From Hemicordylus capensis (lineage: Eukaryota > Chordata > Lepidosauria > Squamata > Cordylidae), in NCBI RefSeq assembly GCF_027244095.1, contig NC_069657.1, positions 441,529,563-441,593,562 of the forward strand: DNA of 64,000 bases. Reading direction: 5' to 3'. The notes below the pieces were generated by a model. It did not search any database and was not told the DNA's origin. It saw only the letters and a program-made list of their open reading frames with translations. How positions within the stretch are numbered: position 1 is the stretch's first letter; the number at the start of each line of letters is the position of its first letter. A program made the translations under genes and the position numbers. This document shows, piece by piece, positions 32,201 to 38,115 of the stretch.

Positions 32201-32258
32201 TATCTGTAAAATTCTGGATACAGCAGATGAATATGGACTGCTTTCAGTGCCCAGTTAA
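5663..32258 (+). CDS. ERLEC1: ERLEC1, endoplasmic reticulum lectin 1 (exons 2-14; exon 1 outside the window)
   Basis: ERLEC1 (XTP3-B) is an ER-lumenal lectin of the OS-9 family. It binds trimmed N-glycans and works with the SEL1L-HRD1 complex in ER-associated degradation (family knowledge). Thirteen exons at 5663-5767, 7880-7960, 10231-10308, 16258-16321, 17709-17749, 18131-18354, 22610-22739, 23712-23870, 25935-25994, 26806-26930, 28704-28781, 30582-30657 and 32187-32258 join in phase to 1,293 bases (430 codons plus stop). They align with remembered human ERLEC1 (483 aa) from LYKED to the C-terminus. Two MRH lectin domains are visible. The first has HIRQYHEE, a PRSSTV arginine and TTCEYEV. 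The second has GWWKYEF, HQYHED, KPRQVTV and MLEPHSCQY, supplying the usual Q, R, E and Y sugar-binding residues. All splice sites are GT-AG except one GC-AG (intron 6). The signal peptide exon is not in the window. No disabling change was seen, so the gene looks functional. Confidence 0.96.
6437..6590 (+). repeat. L2/CR1-like 3' tail
   Basis: TAGATTGTGAGTCCTTTGGGG followed by an AT-rich part and TGTAAACCGCTTTGGAAA is shared with 16740-16860 and 33540-33632. It looks like the 3' UTR of an L2-type LINE or a SINE that borrowed that tail. It lies in ERLEC1 intron 2, where little else was recognised. Confidence 0.55.
6978..7001. repeat. (AC)n microsatellite
   Basis: About twelve AC units lie in ERLEC1 intron 2. 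A second mixed (TG)/(GA)/G run lies at 7321-7360. Confidence 0.85.
7880..7960 (+). CDS. ERLEC1: ERLEC1 exon 3
   Basis: This 81-base exon (27 codons, phase 0-0) reads [10 protein letters not shown] to FKQSSCSYR, the start of the first MRH domain. The acceptor follows TCTATTTAG and the donor is GTATGT. Confidence 0.95.
8396..8461. repeat. (GA)n microsatellite
   Basis: An almost pure GA run of about 66 bases lies in ERLEC1 intron 3, directly before a tRNA-derived SINE. Confidence 0.95.
8492..8672 (+). repeat. tRNA-Ala-like SINE monomer
   Basis: TTAGTTCAGTGGTAGAGCAT, CTTTGCATGCAGAAGATC and a TTTAATCC B-box region resemble tRNA-Ala with A and B boxes, followed by a SINE body (CACTGAGTC, CAGTATAAAGCAGCTTGG). 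It lacks the 5S-like head found in related copies at 36040 and 52078. Confidence 0.75.
8725..9750 (-). mobile_element. CR1 LINE, 3' part
   Basis: Read on the plus strand, TTGGAAGGGACCTTGGGG, AGAGATTCTTCCTAATG, GGCAGCTACCCCCTCTCCCC, TTGCCCTCCTCTGAATTTG and CTGGGACCCAGAACTGAACA follow the classic antisense CR1 text known from birds and reptiles. The element is about 1 kb, truncated and diverged. It lies in ERLEC1 intron 3. Confidence 0.8.
9751..10230. other. End of ERLEC1 intron 3, no recognised feature
   Basis: No known repeat or coding signal was recognised between the CR1 element and exon 4. Confidence 0.45.
10231..10308 (+). CDS. ERLEC1: ERLEC1 exon 4
   Basis: This 78-base exon (26 codons, phase 0-0) reads [13 protein letters not shown] to EEKETGQ. 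It holds the tryptophan-tyrosine core and the sugar-binding glutamine (HIRQYHEE) of the first MRH domain. Its donor GTATGT opens the intron filled by the DIRS-like element. Confidence 0.96.
11650..12540 (-). mobile_element. Possible LTR-like insert within the DIRS-like element, fossil
   Basis: The base composition changes here and interrupts the gag-like region. On the minus strand a TATATAT box is followed by a leader-like stretch, which suggests a lone LTR. No clear target duplication was found, so both identity and limits are uncertain. Confidence 0.3.
14098..14398 (-). repeat. 5S-headed SINE inside the DIRS-like element
   Basis: The copy runs from AGGAAGCTACCATATACCGA through CTCTTCCCAGAGCAG to the 5S-like head (CAACCAGGGCAGACCCTGCT). 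It is inserted in the reverse transcriptase region of the DIRS-like element, so it is younger than that element. Confidence 0.85.
15864..16132. mobile_element. hAT MITE, TAGGGATGTGYAC family, copy 2
   Basis: The 269-base element starts AAGGGATGTGCACAAAAC and ends CGCACATCCCTA. Its 8-bp target duplication is GTAGCCAT / CTAGCCAT (15856-15863 and 16133-16140). The interior is palindromic and rich in GGTTCGAATT-type motifs. It sits in the right end of the DIRS-like element. Confidence 0.85.
16258..16321 (+). CDS. ERLEC1: ERLEC1 exon 5
   Basis: This 64-base exon starts in phase 0 and ends with one base of a split codon. It reads [20 protein letters not shown]. The acceptor is TTTGTAG and the donor is GTTTGT. 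The tail of this exon differs from human, as expected for the variable linker after YYLGNML. Confidence 0.9.
16715..17440 (-). mobile_element. L2-clade LINE C-terminus, with an L2-type tail beside it
   Basis: At 16996-17439 the minus strand encodes [35 protein letters not shown] and [18 protein letters not shown], typical of the C-terminal half of L2/CR1-group reverse transcriptase proteins. The adjoining 16740-16900 part carries an L2-type 3' tail in plus orientation, so two pieces may be joined here. It lies in ERLEC1 intron 5. Confidence 0.75.
17440..17550. mobile_element. Decayed hAT-type hairpin MITE
   Basis: TTCTCCAACTTGG and CAAGTTGGAGACCCC form inverted ends around TAGTTGGAC and AGTCCAAC. 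It resembles the other CAGGGGTTCTCAAC hairpins in the window but is worn. Confidence 0.5.
17709..17749 (+). CDS. ERLEC1: ERLEC1 exon 6 (GC donor)
   Basis: This 41-base exon completes the split codon and encodes a charged linker, [14 protein letters not shown]. The acceptor TTTTCCAG is clear. The donor is AG|GCAAGT, a classic GC-type 5' splice site. Only this site keeps the phase needed by exon 7. The nearest GT (17754-17755) would break the frame. Confidence 0.88.
18131..18354 (+). CDS. ERLEC1: ERLEC1 exon 7
   Basis: This 224-base exon reads [17 protein letters not shown] to CSHPKY plus two bases of a split arginine codon. It carries the rest of the first MRH domain, including the PRSSTV arginine and the glutamate and tyrosine of TTCEYEV. 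The donor is GTAAGG. Confidence 0.96.
18355..20580. other. ERLEC1 intron 7, first half, no recognised feature
   Basis: No repeat or exon was recognised in this stretch. Its open frames show no known domain. Confidence 0.45.
20582..20800 (-). repeat. MIR-like tRNA SINE, arm 1 of an inverted pair
   Basis: The head reads GCCAGCGTGGTGYAGTGG in reverse orientation, with A and B boxes (ACCCGAGTTCAAAT-like), a CORE-like body (GGCCAGTCACTTCTCTC) and the tail CTCTGGGCTCCTTGG. It faces the next copy head to head. Confidence 0.85.
20836..21066 (+). repeat. MIR-like tRNA SINE, arm 2 of an inverted pair
   Basis: It starts GAGAGCCAGCGTGGTGTAG, continues through AGACCCGAGTTCAAATCCCC and GTGACTCTGGGCCAGTCAC, and ends in an (ATA)n tail. 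Only about 40 bases separate it from the inverted copy. Confidence 0.9.
21067..22175 (+). mobile_element. R4-clade LINE (restriction-like endonuclease type), 3' part
   Basis: The plus strand encodes [16 protein letters not shown], a zinc-knuckle region (CRLCKEA, then HLISCC) and a restriction-like endonuclease region ([11 protein letters not shown], then [15 protein letters not shown]), ending with [19 protein letters not shown]. This order is that of Dong/R4-group elements. The frame is broken in places. The 3' tail is (AATA)n-like. It lies in ERLEC1 intron 7. Confidence 0.8.
22610..22739 (+). CDS. ERLEC1: ERLEC1 exon 8
   Basis: This 130-base exon finishes the split arginine and reads [18 protein letters not shown] to VPFRKAKE. 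The acceptor follows TTTGGACAG and the donor is GTAGGA. It encodes the linker between the two MRH domains. Confidence 0.95.
23177..23219. repeat. (TG)n microsatellite
   Basis: About twenty TG units with one break sit immediately 5' of a 5S-headed SINE in ERLEC1 intron 8. Confidence 0.9.
23222..23515 (+). repeat. 5S rRNA-headed SINE, best full-length copy
   Basis: The head (GCTAAGCAGGGTCTGCCCTG, then GAATGGGAGACTAG and GAGCACTGTAAG) closely follows the internal promoter region of 5S rRNA. The middle part (GCTCTGGGAAGAGCAT) is tRNA-like and worn. The body reads GATAGGGCTGAGAGAGATTC and the end reads TATATGGCAGCTTCCTAGG. It fits the SINE3 class, possibly the 5S-Sauria family. Confidence 0.88.
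23712..23870 (+). CDS. ERLEC1: ERLEC1 exon 9
   Basis: This 159-base exon (53 codons, phase 0-0) reads [15 protein letters not shown] to [11 protein letters not shown]. It includes [19 protein letters not shown], which is nearly identical to human ERLEC1. The donor is GTGAGA. Confidence 0.96.
24844..25070 (+). repeat. MIR-like tRNA SINE
   Basis: This is a nearly complete copy of the SINE at 20836, with GCCAGCGTGGTGTAGTGG at the head and a (TAA)n tail. It lies in ERLEC1 intron 9. Confidence 0.9.
25071..25934. other. End of ERLEC1 intron 9, no recognised feature
   Basis: No repeat or coding signal was recognised between the SINE and exon 10. Confidence 0.45.
25935..25994 (+). CDS. ERLEC1: ERLEC1 exon 10
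   Basis: This 60-base exon (20 codons, phase 0-0) reads [20 protein letters not shown]. It holds the di-tryptophan and the sugar-binding glutamine of the second MRH domain. Because both ends are phase 0, skipping it would keep the frame but remove the core of the lectin site. Confidence 0.97.
26458..26562. mobile_element. hAT-type hairpin MITE
   Basis: AACAGGGATTCCCAGATGTTGA and its inverted partner (GTCAATATCTGGGCATTCC) flank ACTACAACTCCCATCATCC and its complement. It belongs to the large hairpin family of this window. Its target duplication is unclear. Confidence 0.7.
26569..26704. mobile_element. hAT-type hairpin MITE with target duplication
   Basis: It starts TAGTGGTTCCCAACC and ends GAGCCACTG. 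The flanks are ATATAAGC (26561-26568) and ATGTAAGC (26705-26712), an 8-bp duplication with one change. It lies in ERLEC1 intron 10. Confidence 0.82.
26806..26930 (+). CDS. ERLEC1: ERLEC1 exon 11
   Basis: This 125-base exon reads [14 protein letters not shown] to EDGLKTV plus two bases of a split codon. The acceptor lies after a long T-rich tract (TTTTTAG) and the donor is GTATGT. Confidence 0.95.
27000..27760 (-). mobile_element. CR1/L2-type LINE, 3' end
   Basis: Minus-strand frames contain [20 protein letters not shown] and a C-terminal FGCGPSALE-like end. The AT-rich 3' UTR (27000-27310) closely matches 31690-31860, a second copy of the same family. It lies in ERLEC1 intron 11. Confidence 0.7.
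27971..28104. mobile_element. hAT-type hairpin MITE with target duplication
   Basis: It starts CAAGGGCAGCAACC and ends GGTTGCTATTCCTG. The flanks are CACTAGAG (27963-27970) and CTCTAGAG (28105-28112), 7 of 8 identical. Confidence 0.82.
28308..28445. mobile_element. hAT-type hairpin MITE, first of a tandem pair
   Basis: It starts CAGTCGTTCCCAACCTGGGG and ends GAAAGCCATTG. The left flank is GTGTAGAA (28300-28307) and the right flank is GTGTAGAG (28446-28453), which it shares with the next element. Confidence 0.85.
28454..28587. mobile_element. hAT-type hairpin MITE, second of a tandem pair
   Basis: It starts CAGGTGTGCTCAACTT and ends AGTTGAGCAGCCCTG. Both flanks are exactly GTGTAGAG (28446-28453 and 28588-28595). 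Confidence 0.9.
28704..28781 (+). CDS. ERLEC1: ERLEC1 exon 12
   Basis: This 78-base exon reads [17 protein letters not shown] to QVTVKL with split codons at both ends. It contains the KPRQVTV arginine of the second MRH domain. The acceptor is TTTGGCAG and the donor is GTGAGT. Confidence 0.95.
29188..29670. mobile_element. hAT MITE, TAGGGATGTGYAC family, copy 3
   Basis: The 483-base element starts TAGGGATGTGCACAAAAATC. Its perfect 8-bp target duplication is ATGTCTAC (29180-29187 and 29671-29678). The interior is a very GC- and CpG-rich palindrome (about 29220-29590) with arms of well over 100 bases. It lies in ERLEC1 intron 12. Confidence 0.9.
29745..30085 (+). mobile_element. CR1-like LINE 3' end
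   Basis: It includes the coding end (GTGGTGACAGCCAACAACCT), CCACCTCCAGCCTCAGAGGC, GGTGGGCCACTGTGTGAAAC and the end CTTCTTATATTCTTATG. It is the same family as 1296-1505 and 63490-63890. Confidence 0.7.
30090..30581. other. End of ERLEC1 intron 12, no recognised feature
   Basis: Nothing recognised lies between the CR1-like tail and exon 13. Confidence 0.4.
30582..30657 (+). CDS. ERLEC1: ERLEC1 exon 13
   Basis: This 76-base exon reads [18 protein letters not shown] to CQYILG. It supplies the glutamate and tyrosine of the second MRH sugar site. The acceptor is GTCTTTAAG and the donor is GTATGT. Confidence 0.96.
31199..31313. mobile_element. hAT-type hairpin MITE
   Basis: AGGGTTCCTCCAGCTTGGG and its inverted counterpart AAGTTGGAGAAACCC flank TGTTGGACTGCAACTC and its complement. 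It lies in ERLEC1 intron 13. Confidence 0.7.
31685..32060 (-). mobile_element. CR1/L2-type LINE 3' end, second copy
   Basis: It closely resembles 27115-27400, with the same AT-rich 3' UTR and the minus-strand coding end [15 protein letters not shown]. It lies in ERLEC1 intron 13, just before the last exon. Confidence 0.72.
32187..32258 (+). CDS. ERLEC1: ERLEC1 exon 14, terminal coding part
   Basis: The last coding exon reads [17 protein letters not shown] to SVPS and stops at 32256-32258, matching the human C-terminus. The acceptor is CTCCTTCAG. The 3' UTR follows; the clearest AATAAA is at 32848-32853. Confidence 0.95.
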   Translation: MESPVICKILDTADEYGLLSVPS

Positions 32259-32847
32259 TAGAGCACAAGAAATATTCAGAGTTCAGAACTTGGAAGGCTG
32301 TGGGAGGCAAGTACAGTTCTCCATGCAAGCCAACAGCAGAGAAGAATGCTGCTCCAGAAGGACCTCACCAGCAGACCCATATAAAAAGCAAAGCGCTATC
32401 ATGTGAATATTATATGTATATAAGAGGCTATTGATAAATCTTTTAAAAATTAAAAACTTATCTTGAACCTTCTTTCTTGCCCGGTGATGGTTTGGAACAG
32501 GGTCTGTCTCAAAGTCTGGCAACATCTGCTTGCATTGAAAAAATTATGACACAAAAGTTTGAAGGGATAAAAATTAAACAGAACAGCTTTTCCCTTATTC
32601 TTTGGAGACAGAAGTAAAGGAGTGGAGAAACTTATTCTCCACTTGCTATGCCTGCCTGAATTCATTCTCCCCCCCCCACCCCTTCATTCAGCAGAGAGAG
32701 TTGTTTCCCTGAAACTCTATGGATTGATCTTCAGTGGTCGTCATCATGCTTTGTCCTTCCTACCCTGCACAGGTGATGTGGTGTCATTCTGGGTGACCAG
32801 AGGTCAAAGCTTGGGCTGCATTGTCACAGGCAGGATGTAAACTTATG

Positions 32848-32853
32848 AATAAA
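32848..32853 (+). promoter_or_regulatory. Candidate ERLEC1 polyadenylation signal
   Basis: An AATAAA hexamer lies 590 bases after the ERLEC1 stop in sequence without an obvious repeat. It would give a 3' UTR of about 0.6 kb. Other sites further on cannot be excluded. Confidence 0.4.
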
Positions 32854-33534
32854 CTCTTCCGGTTTCCTTAGACTAAACCTCATAAACCTTACTGCTTGCT
32901 TAAGCTACTTGAAGGATTTATTATCCAGTTGGCTTCTATCCTGGCTGCTGAAGAGTAGTCCCTCTAGCCCAGGGGTTCTGCAACTTGGGTCCCCCAGATG
33001 TTGAACAATTCAAGCACAATTCAAATATACAATAACCTTTGAATGGTGAAAGAATTAAGTAGGCTCCCCATCTATTTAACAAGCATCTAAAAAAATTTTT
33101 TTAAAGTAGGGACTCAAAAATATTGGGGGAGGCAAGGCAAATGGGAGATTTTATTTCTTCCCATAACCCTCCCCCTGAAGCATGGGCACACACACCTGAA
33201 CTCTTAGGGGCCTATCCTGGAATATAAGTACTGTAGCCTCTCTGCTCTTGCCAGGAAGCACTGAGTTCCAGCGAAGGAGCTTTAGCAGATCCCCAATTCC
33301 ATGGAGAAGAAACTGCGGACCACAGTTCCTCCTATGCTTCAACTAGGAAGTGTCTGGCTCAGGAGTTAGCAACCACTGCCACTTCTGTGCAACTACCCCA
33401 GAGCTGGATGGAGCTACATCCAGGAAGACACAAGACCATCTGGGGTTTGGCAGCTGCACCTTTTGACCTGGTGATTCTTGTTACATTGAGCTGGCCCTCT
33501 TCTACCCACCGAGGATAGCATCCCTTCAGTGGCT

Positions 33535-33736
33535 ATTGCTGGTTTCTAACTTGAGTTTCTTTTTAGAATGTGAGCCCTTTGGGGACAGGGAGCCAACTTT
33601 TTATTCTTTTCTATGTAAACTGCTTTGAGAACTGCCTGCAACCTTGGAGAAGCCACTGCCAGTCTGTGAAGACAAAACTGAGCTAGATGGACCAATGGTC
33701 TGACTCAGTATATGGCAGCTTCCTATGTCCTATGTT
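33535..33736 (+). repeat. L2-type tail joined to a 5S-headed SINE 3' end
   Basis: 33540-33632 carries the TGTGAGCCCTTTGGGGACAG tail. It runs straight into the last 105 bases of the 5S-headed SINE family (GCCTGCAACCTTGGAGAAGC to GGCAGCTTCCTATG). Confidence 0.65.
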
Positions 33737-34280
33737 CTTCCTAACTTCTGTGCGCTCACTTTTAGCGCTAGCCGCCATGTCGTTGGCTGCTGGAGCAGAA
33801 AGCTGTACAGTCCTACGCATGGCTTGGAGGGATGGTAGGTTGTGTGCCTGACCTTGTTATCAGCTCTGAAGCCTTCCTGGAGGTTTGCCTTGCGCTCAAG
33901 AGAACTGAGTAGCAGGGAGGGAGGGAGGGAGGTACAAAGCTCCTTTTTACCTAATGCCCTCAAAGCCATTGCTAAGACCTGTGCTGGAAGACCGCATCCC
34001 TTTCTCTTGAGTCCCAGGCTGTGAGGCAGTGCATGACAGACATTCACTCTTGGCAGCTTATGCAGAGCTTCCACCTGCATGCAGTTTTCTGGAGTGAACG
34101 CTCGGTGGCAGGAGGGCAGGCTACCTGGGTAGCCCATTCTCCCTGCCATCTGTAGGACTTTCCTGTGTTCTACAGGGCTCCCCTCTCCACTATTTGCTGT
34201 GTATCACATCTGCACAGGGCCATAGTTGAATGGCACATGCCTTGTAGAAGCTGTCTAACCCTGTGCCTGGAATCTCCACT

Positions 34281-34499
34281 TATTATTTTTACATGTATAT
34301 CCCACTCTTCCTCCAAGGAGCCCGGAGCAGTGTACTACATACTTGTTTCTCTTTCACAACAACCCTGTGAAGTAGGTTAGGCTGAGAGAGAAGTGACTGG
34401 CCCAGAGTCACCAAACTAGTTTTATGGCTGAATGGGGATTTGAACTCGGGTCTCCCCGGTCCTAGTGCAGCACTCTAACCACTACACCACGCTGGCTCC
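34281..34499 (-). repeat. MIR-like tRNA SINE
   Basis: A nearly full copy lies in reverse orientation, with CCACGCTGGC at the head end and CTCTTCCTCCAAGGAGCCC near the tail. It is intergenic, about 2 kb after ERLEC1. Confidence 0.88.
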
Positions 34500-35254
34500 C
34501 CTTAGTGGAGCTGGGAAGGAGAAGATGGAGAGGTGTTGGGTATCCTAGTAAACCATCTGAGGTTAGGTGGAGCACTGGTGTCATTCACAGGAAACTGCAG
34601 AAATGGGGTGGCCATCTGTATGGGCCTTTGTGTGGAGCATGGCACCCATTACTCTAGAGGTGTGATGAAGGGATAGAGAGCTCAAGCCTCTCCCACCACT
34701 ACACACAACCTGTTGTTAGCGTAAACATTTGCTGTGGGCCTCCAAAGATCATTCTTCGAGTAAACTCCACTGCTGTCTAAACAGACTTGAAGCCCTTAAC
34801 AGAGTACCTGCTTTCCACACCAATACTACCTTGCTGTTTGCAGCAATTGTCCACCTTCATTATACCCAGGGACCTCAGAAAGGCCACATCAAACAGCAAA
34901 ATGGCCTTAAGAAAATATCTACTACTACCCTAGGATCTTAGGAGTGGTTATTTAGGGGCTAAAATTCTTGCAGATCTTAGCTCATCCAGCTGAGAAGACC
35001 ACAACCTATTCTGAGGTTGCCAGATAAGTGGCATGAGAAATGTAGATCCTATGCCCAGAAAACACTCTGTGTCACTCCACAACACATCAGCAGGCCCTAC
35101 CCTCCTTCCTGTCTGGCCCTAGTCAGTGGATTGCACCTGTTTTTCCCCCCTCAAGTGTCGTTGTTCTAACTGATGTGTGAAAGACATCTAAATTATTTAG
35201 CAGCAATGTAATGATTGCTTACATCATTAAATGATTGGGTCCTGGGTACCTTAA

Positions 35255-35680
35255 AAGCCACCTGCTCCCTACTGAATATACTCCCCTGGCTAGATCAGCT
35301 GGGAGTGCTCTGACCTCTGCTCAAGCTCATGTCCTGTGATGGAACCTTCTCAGTTATTCCCCCCACCCAACCCCTCAGGCTGTGGAACTCCTTGAGATCT
35401 GCTTGGCTTCCTCTCTCCCAGTCCTTCAGAAGATATTGAAGACTGCCCTTTCTACCCAAGCTTTTGGCCAATGAGTTGGCCGTGGCTCTCCTTTTAGTGC
35501 TTGTAGCTGTACCTTATTTTGAGAATATTTTTAATTGCATTTTTGTTTTTAACATATCCACCACTCTGGGGTCTTAGGACAAGGATGGTCTAGAAATGTT
35601 AATATTAACCGCTGTGGGATTTAACGTTCTGTAGTTTTACTCAGCTGATTGACTGAATAATAAATAAATAAGCATCACTT
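35255..35680 (+). mobile_element. L2-clade LINE 3' end
   Basis: GGCTGTGGAACTCCTTGAGA and the following frame correspond to the LWNSLP-type C-terminus of L2 elements. A 3' UTR follows (CATATCCACCACTCTGGGG) and an (AATA)n-like tail near 35660. Confidence 0.6.
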
Positions 35681-36039
35681 CAGCTTTCTGAAAAAGCCAC
35701 AGACTTCCTGCTGCCGACGGATAATGGCTCAATCTCCTGGGAAAATGTACCTCACTCAACAAGGAAGCTGAGCTCTGTTGCATTGAGTTGTTCTAGAAAC
35801 ACTGACTCACTTGCTTTGTCTTCTGGGATGACACTGCAAAAGCAGCCGCTCATAAACTTGAGTTAAGAGGGTCTCTACGTTTTTGAGAGAGGAGGATGGC
35901 AGAAAACAGCAAAGCTGACAAGAATGCTTCATTTTGAAGTCTCTTGGAAGGGGAAGGAAAGAGAGGTTTCTCTGCTCTACAAACTGGATGCAGGGATATT
36001 ACTGCGACTCAAAAAAAGGTGTTGATCGCCTTTGCAGGG

Positions 36040-36363
36040 AATGGGCCTTGTCTTAAGTGTGAATTGTCCCCTTTGCTCAGCAGGTTCCACTTTGGTTTGC
36101 ATTTGGATGGGTGACTACATGTGAGCACTGTAAGATATTCCCCTTAGGGAATGGGGCCATAGCCCAGTGGAACAACATCTGCTTTGCATGCAGATGGTCC
36201 CGGGTTCAAACCCTGGCGTCTCCAGGTGGGGCTGGGAAAGACTCTTCCCTGAAACCTTGGAGAGCTGCAGCCAGTCTATGTTCTTATGGTCAGTGCAGAC
36301 ATACTGAGCTAGATCTAGATGGACCAATGGTCTGACTCTGTATGGCAGCTTCCTGTGTTCCTA
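36040..36363 (+). repeat. Composite SINE: 5S-like head joined to a tRNA-Ala-like unit
   Basis: 36050-36140 is 5S-like (GCTCAGCAGGTTCCAC, TTGGATGGGTGACTAC, GAGCACTGTAAG). 36148-36225 is tRNA-Ala-like (ATAGCCCAGTGGAACAACAT, CTTTGCATGCAG, GGGTTCAAACCC). The shared SINE 3' end follows, to 36363. Both pol III promoter types can be read in one copy. Confidence 0.82.
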
Positions 36364-36434
36364 TTTAGTTAGTTAGTGACCAGAATACAGGACACATTTT
36401 GGTTTTATTGATGGAAACTGGATTATAATTTATT

Positions 36435-36555
36435 GATCAACCAGATGTTGATGGCCTACAGCTCCCATCATCCCCAGCCATGTCCATTGTGGCTGGGGAT
36501 GATGGGAGTTGTAGTCCATCAACATCTGGGGGCCCAAGGTTAAGAAATGCTGTGC
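36435..36555. mobile_element. hAT-type hairpin MITE
   Basis: ACCAGATGTTGATGG and CCATCAACATCTGGGGG flank CTCCCATCATCCCCAGCCA and its complement with a short loop. Confidence 0.75.
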
Positions 36556-36816
36556 TAGAGCTGCAGTCAACCCCTCTTGCATTCCTTTCCCCATGGCAAA
36601 GGGAGATATTACCAGGAAAAAGTCAACTGGGGCCATATTCAAGTTTTTCCCCTCTGGAGATTGTGCTAACAATGTTTTCAAGAGCAATTTTCCAGGTCTC
36701 CAGATTTGTTTCTAATGCAGTTTTGACCAAAATTTGGCTTTCAATATTTTAGGATATTAGCTTTGTTCTGAAAAACAATTAACAATCAGCTTAAAGTAGC
36801 AAATTATCTCTATGAA

Positions 36817-37230
36817 TTGACAGCCCCCAGCCATCATAGGGCTTTTCCCTTAGCTCACTGGATTGCTCTGTCTTCTGTGGTGTTGTCTGGGAAGTTTCAG
36901 AACGTCCCATATGAGGCAAGCGCTTGTTCTTGTAATTCAGGTGCAGTTGAGTCAATTGAACATGTCCTCAATTGTATATTTTATCAGCAAATAATAAATT
37001 ACTTTATAACCCCACTTTTATTGCCTTTCCCTGGGCATTCACAATTCTTTTATGCTACCTATTTACTTTCTGGAGCAAAACCGAAGATTGATTTTAAAGG
37101 CACAAGATTCAGTATGACTGCTCATCAGACCAATTGTGGTTCTTGTAATTTTTACTTCTTTTTTTACACATTAGTTGGATATACTGGATGGATATGTTGT
37201 ACTGTTTTGGTCATGGACCATAATAAAATT
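36817..37230 (+). mobile_element. Non-LTR retrotransposon C-terminal fragment
   Basis: The frame contains ACSCNSGAVESIEHVLNCIF, a CxC...H...C zinc-finger-like C-terminus found in LINE ORF2 proteins, followed by LLSGAKPKIDFKGTRF. The clade is uncertain, and it may be the same family as the LINE at 40-43.9 kb. Confidence 0.55.
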
Positions 37231-38115
37231 ACTGACTATATACCAGGGGTCGGGGGAAATGTGGTAGGAAGGAACACGTCTTGAAAACTGGGTGTGAGGA
37301 GGAGTTGATTATGAAATATTTTCTTCTGGAATGTTGAATAAAATGTTCAATAAAAAGTGTTCTGGTGTTTTACTCTCCCAAGGTTCTAGCTTCCTTCAGC
37401 TCCCTTCATCTTCTGCAGCATGTGAAAGAAATTGGTCTAGGTTAGGAAGTAAATCAGATCAAGAAATCAACTAACATGTGAAAAGGTAGTGAAGCTTGTT
37501 TCTATCCAGGCAAAGCCTTCAATTCCCATTGTATTAGGAAATGTATGGTTAGGTTTCGCTTTCACCCAAGGCAAGAATGCATATCTTGTCTACCAATTAT
37601 TTCATGTTTAAGCCTCTCTCTTTGGGAAATCTCTGCTCTACAGACTGCAAATTCCAGTGTTGCAAGCTGACATTCTCTCTCTCTCTGTGGTAACTCGAGT
37701 TTTCACTTGAACTTGAGTAAGATTTCATCCTCATCAGCTGTGAACCATGAGGAAATTCCCATAATTAGCCAATGTGACTGGGGAGGGAGGCAAGATTCAG
37801 GAACCACACTCAACTCAGAGACTGATGTTGAATCTGCAAGAACAACAGAAGCAACAACATACTCCAGGCATATGCACCATTTTCATCAAACAGTGAACCA
37901 AAAGGCAAGTATGCGAGAACAATTTGTTATGGGGCAGTCATATAAAGTGGTGGTTGTTACATGATGAGGAAAGGTGATGGATGGGAATAACTGATGGGAC
38001 CATATTAGCATATGGAACATAATGCTTATCTACAGGACCAAAGAATATTTCAAGTTCTCCTTTTTAGCCTACTTTCCTCAGGGAAAGTAAGCTTATGGAA
38101 TCACCCAGCTTTCCA
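37231..38115. other. Intergenic, no recognised feature
   Basis: Apart from a short (TC)n run near 37676, no known element was recognised. Confidence 0.4.
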
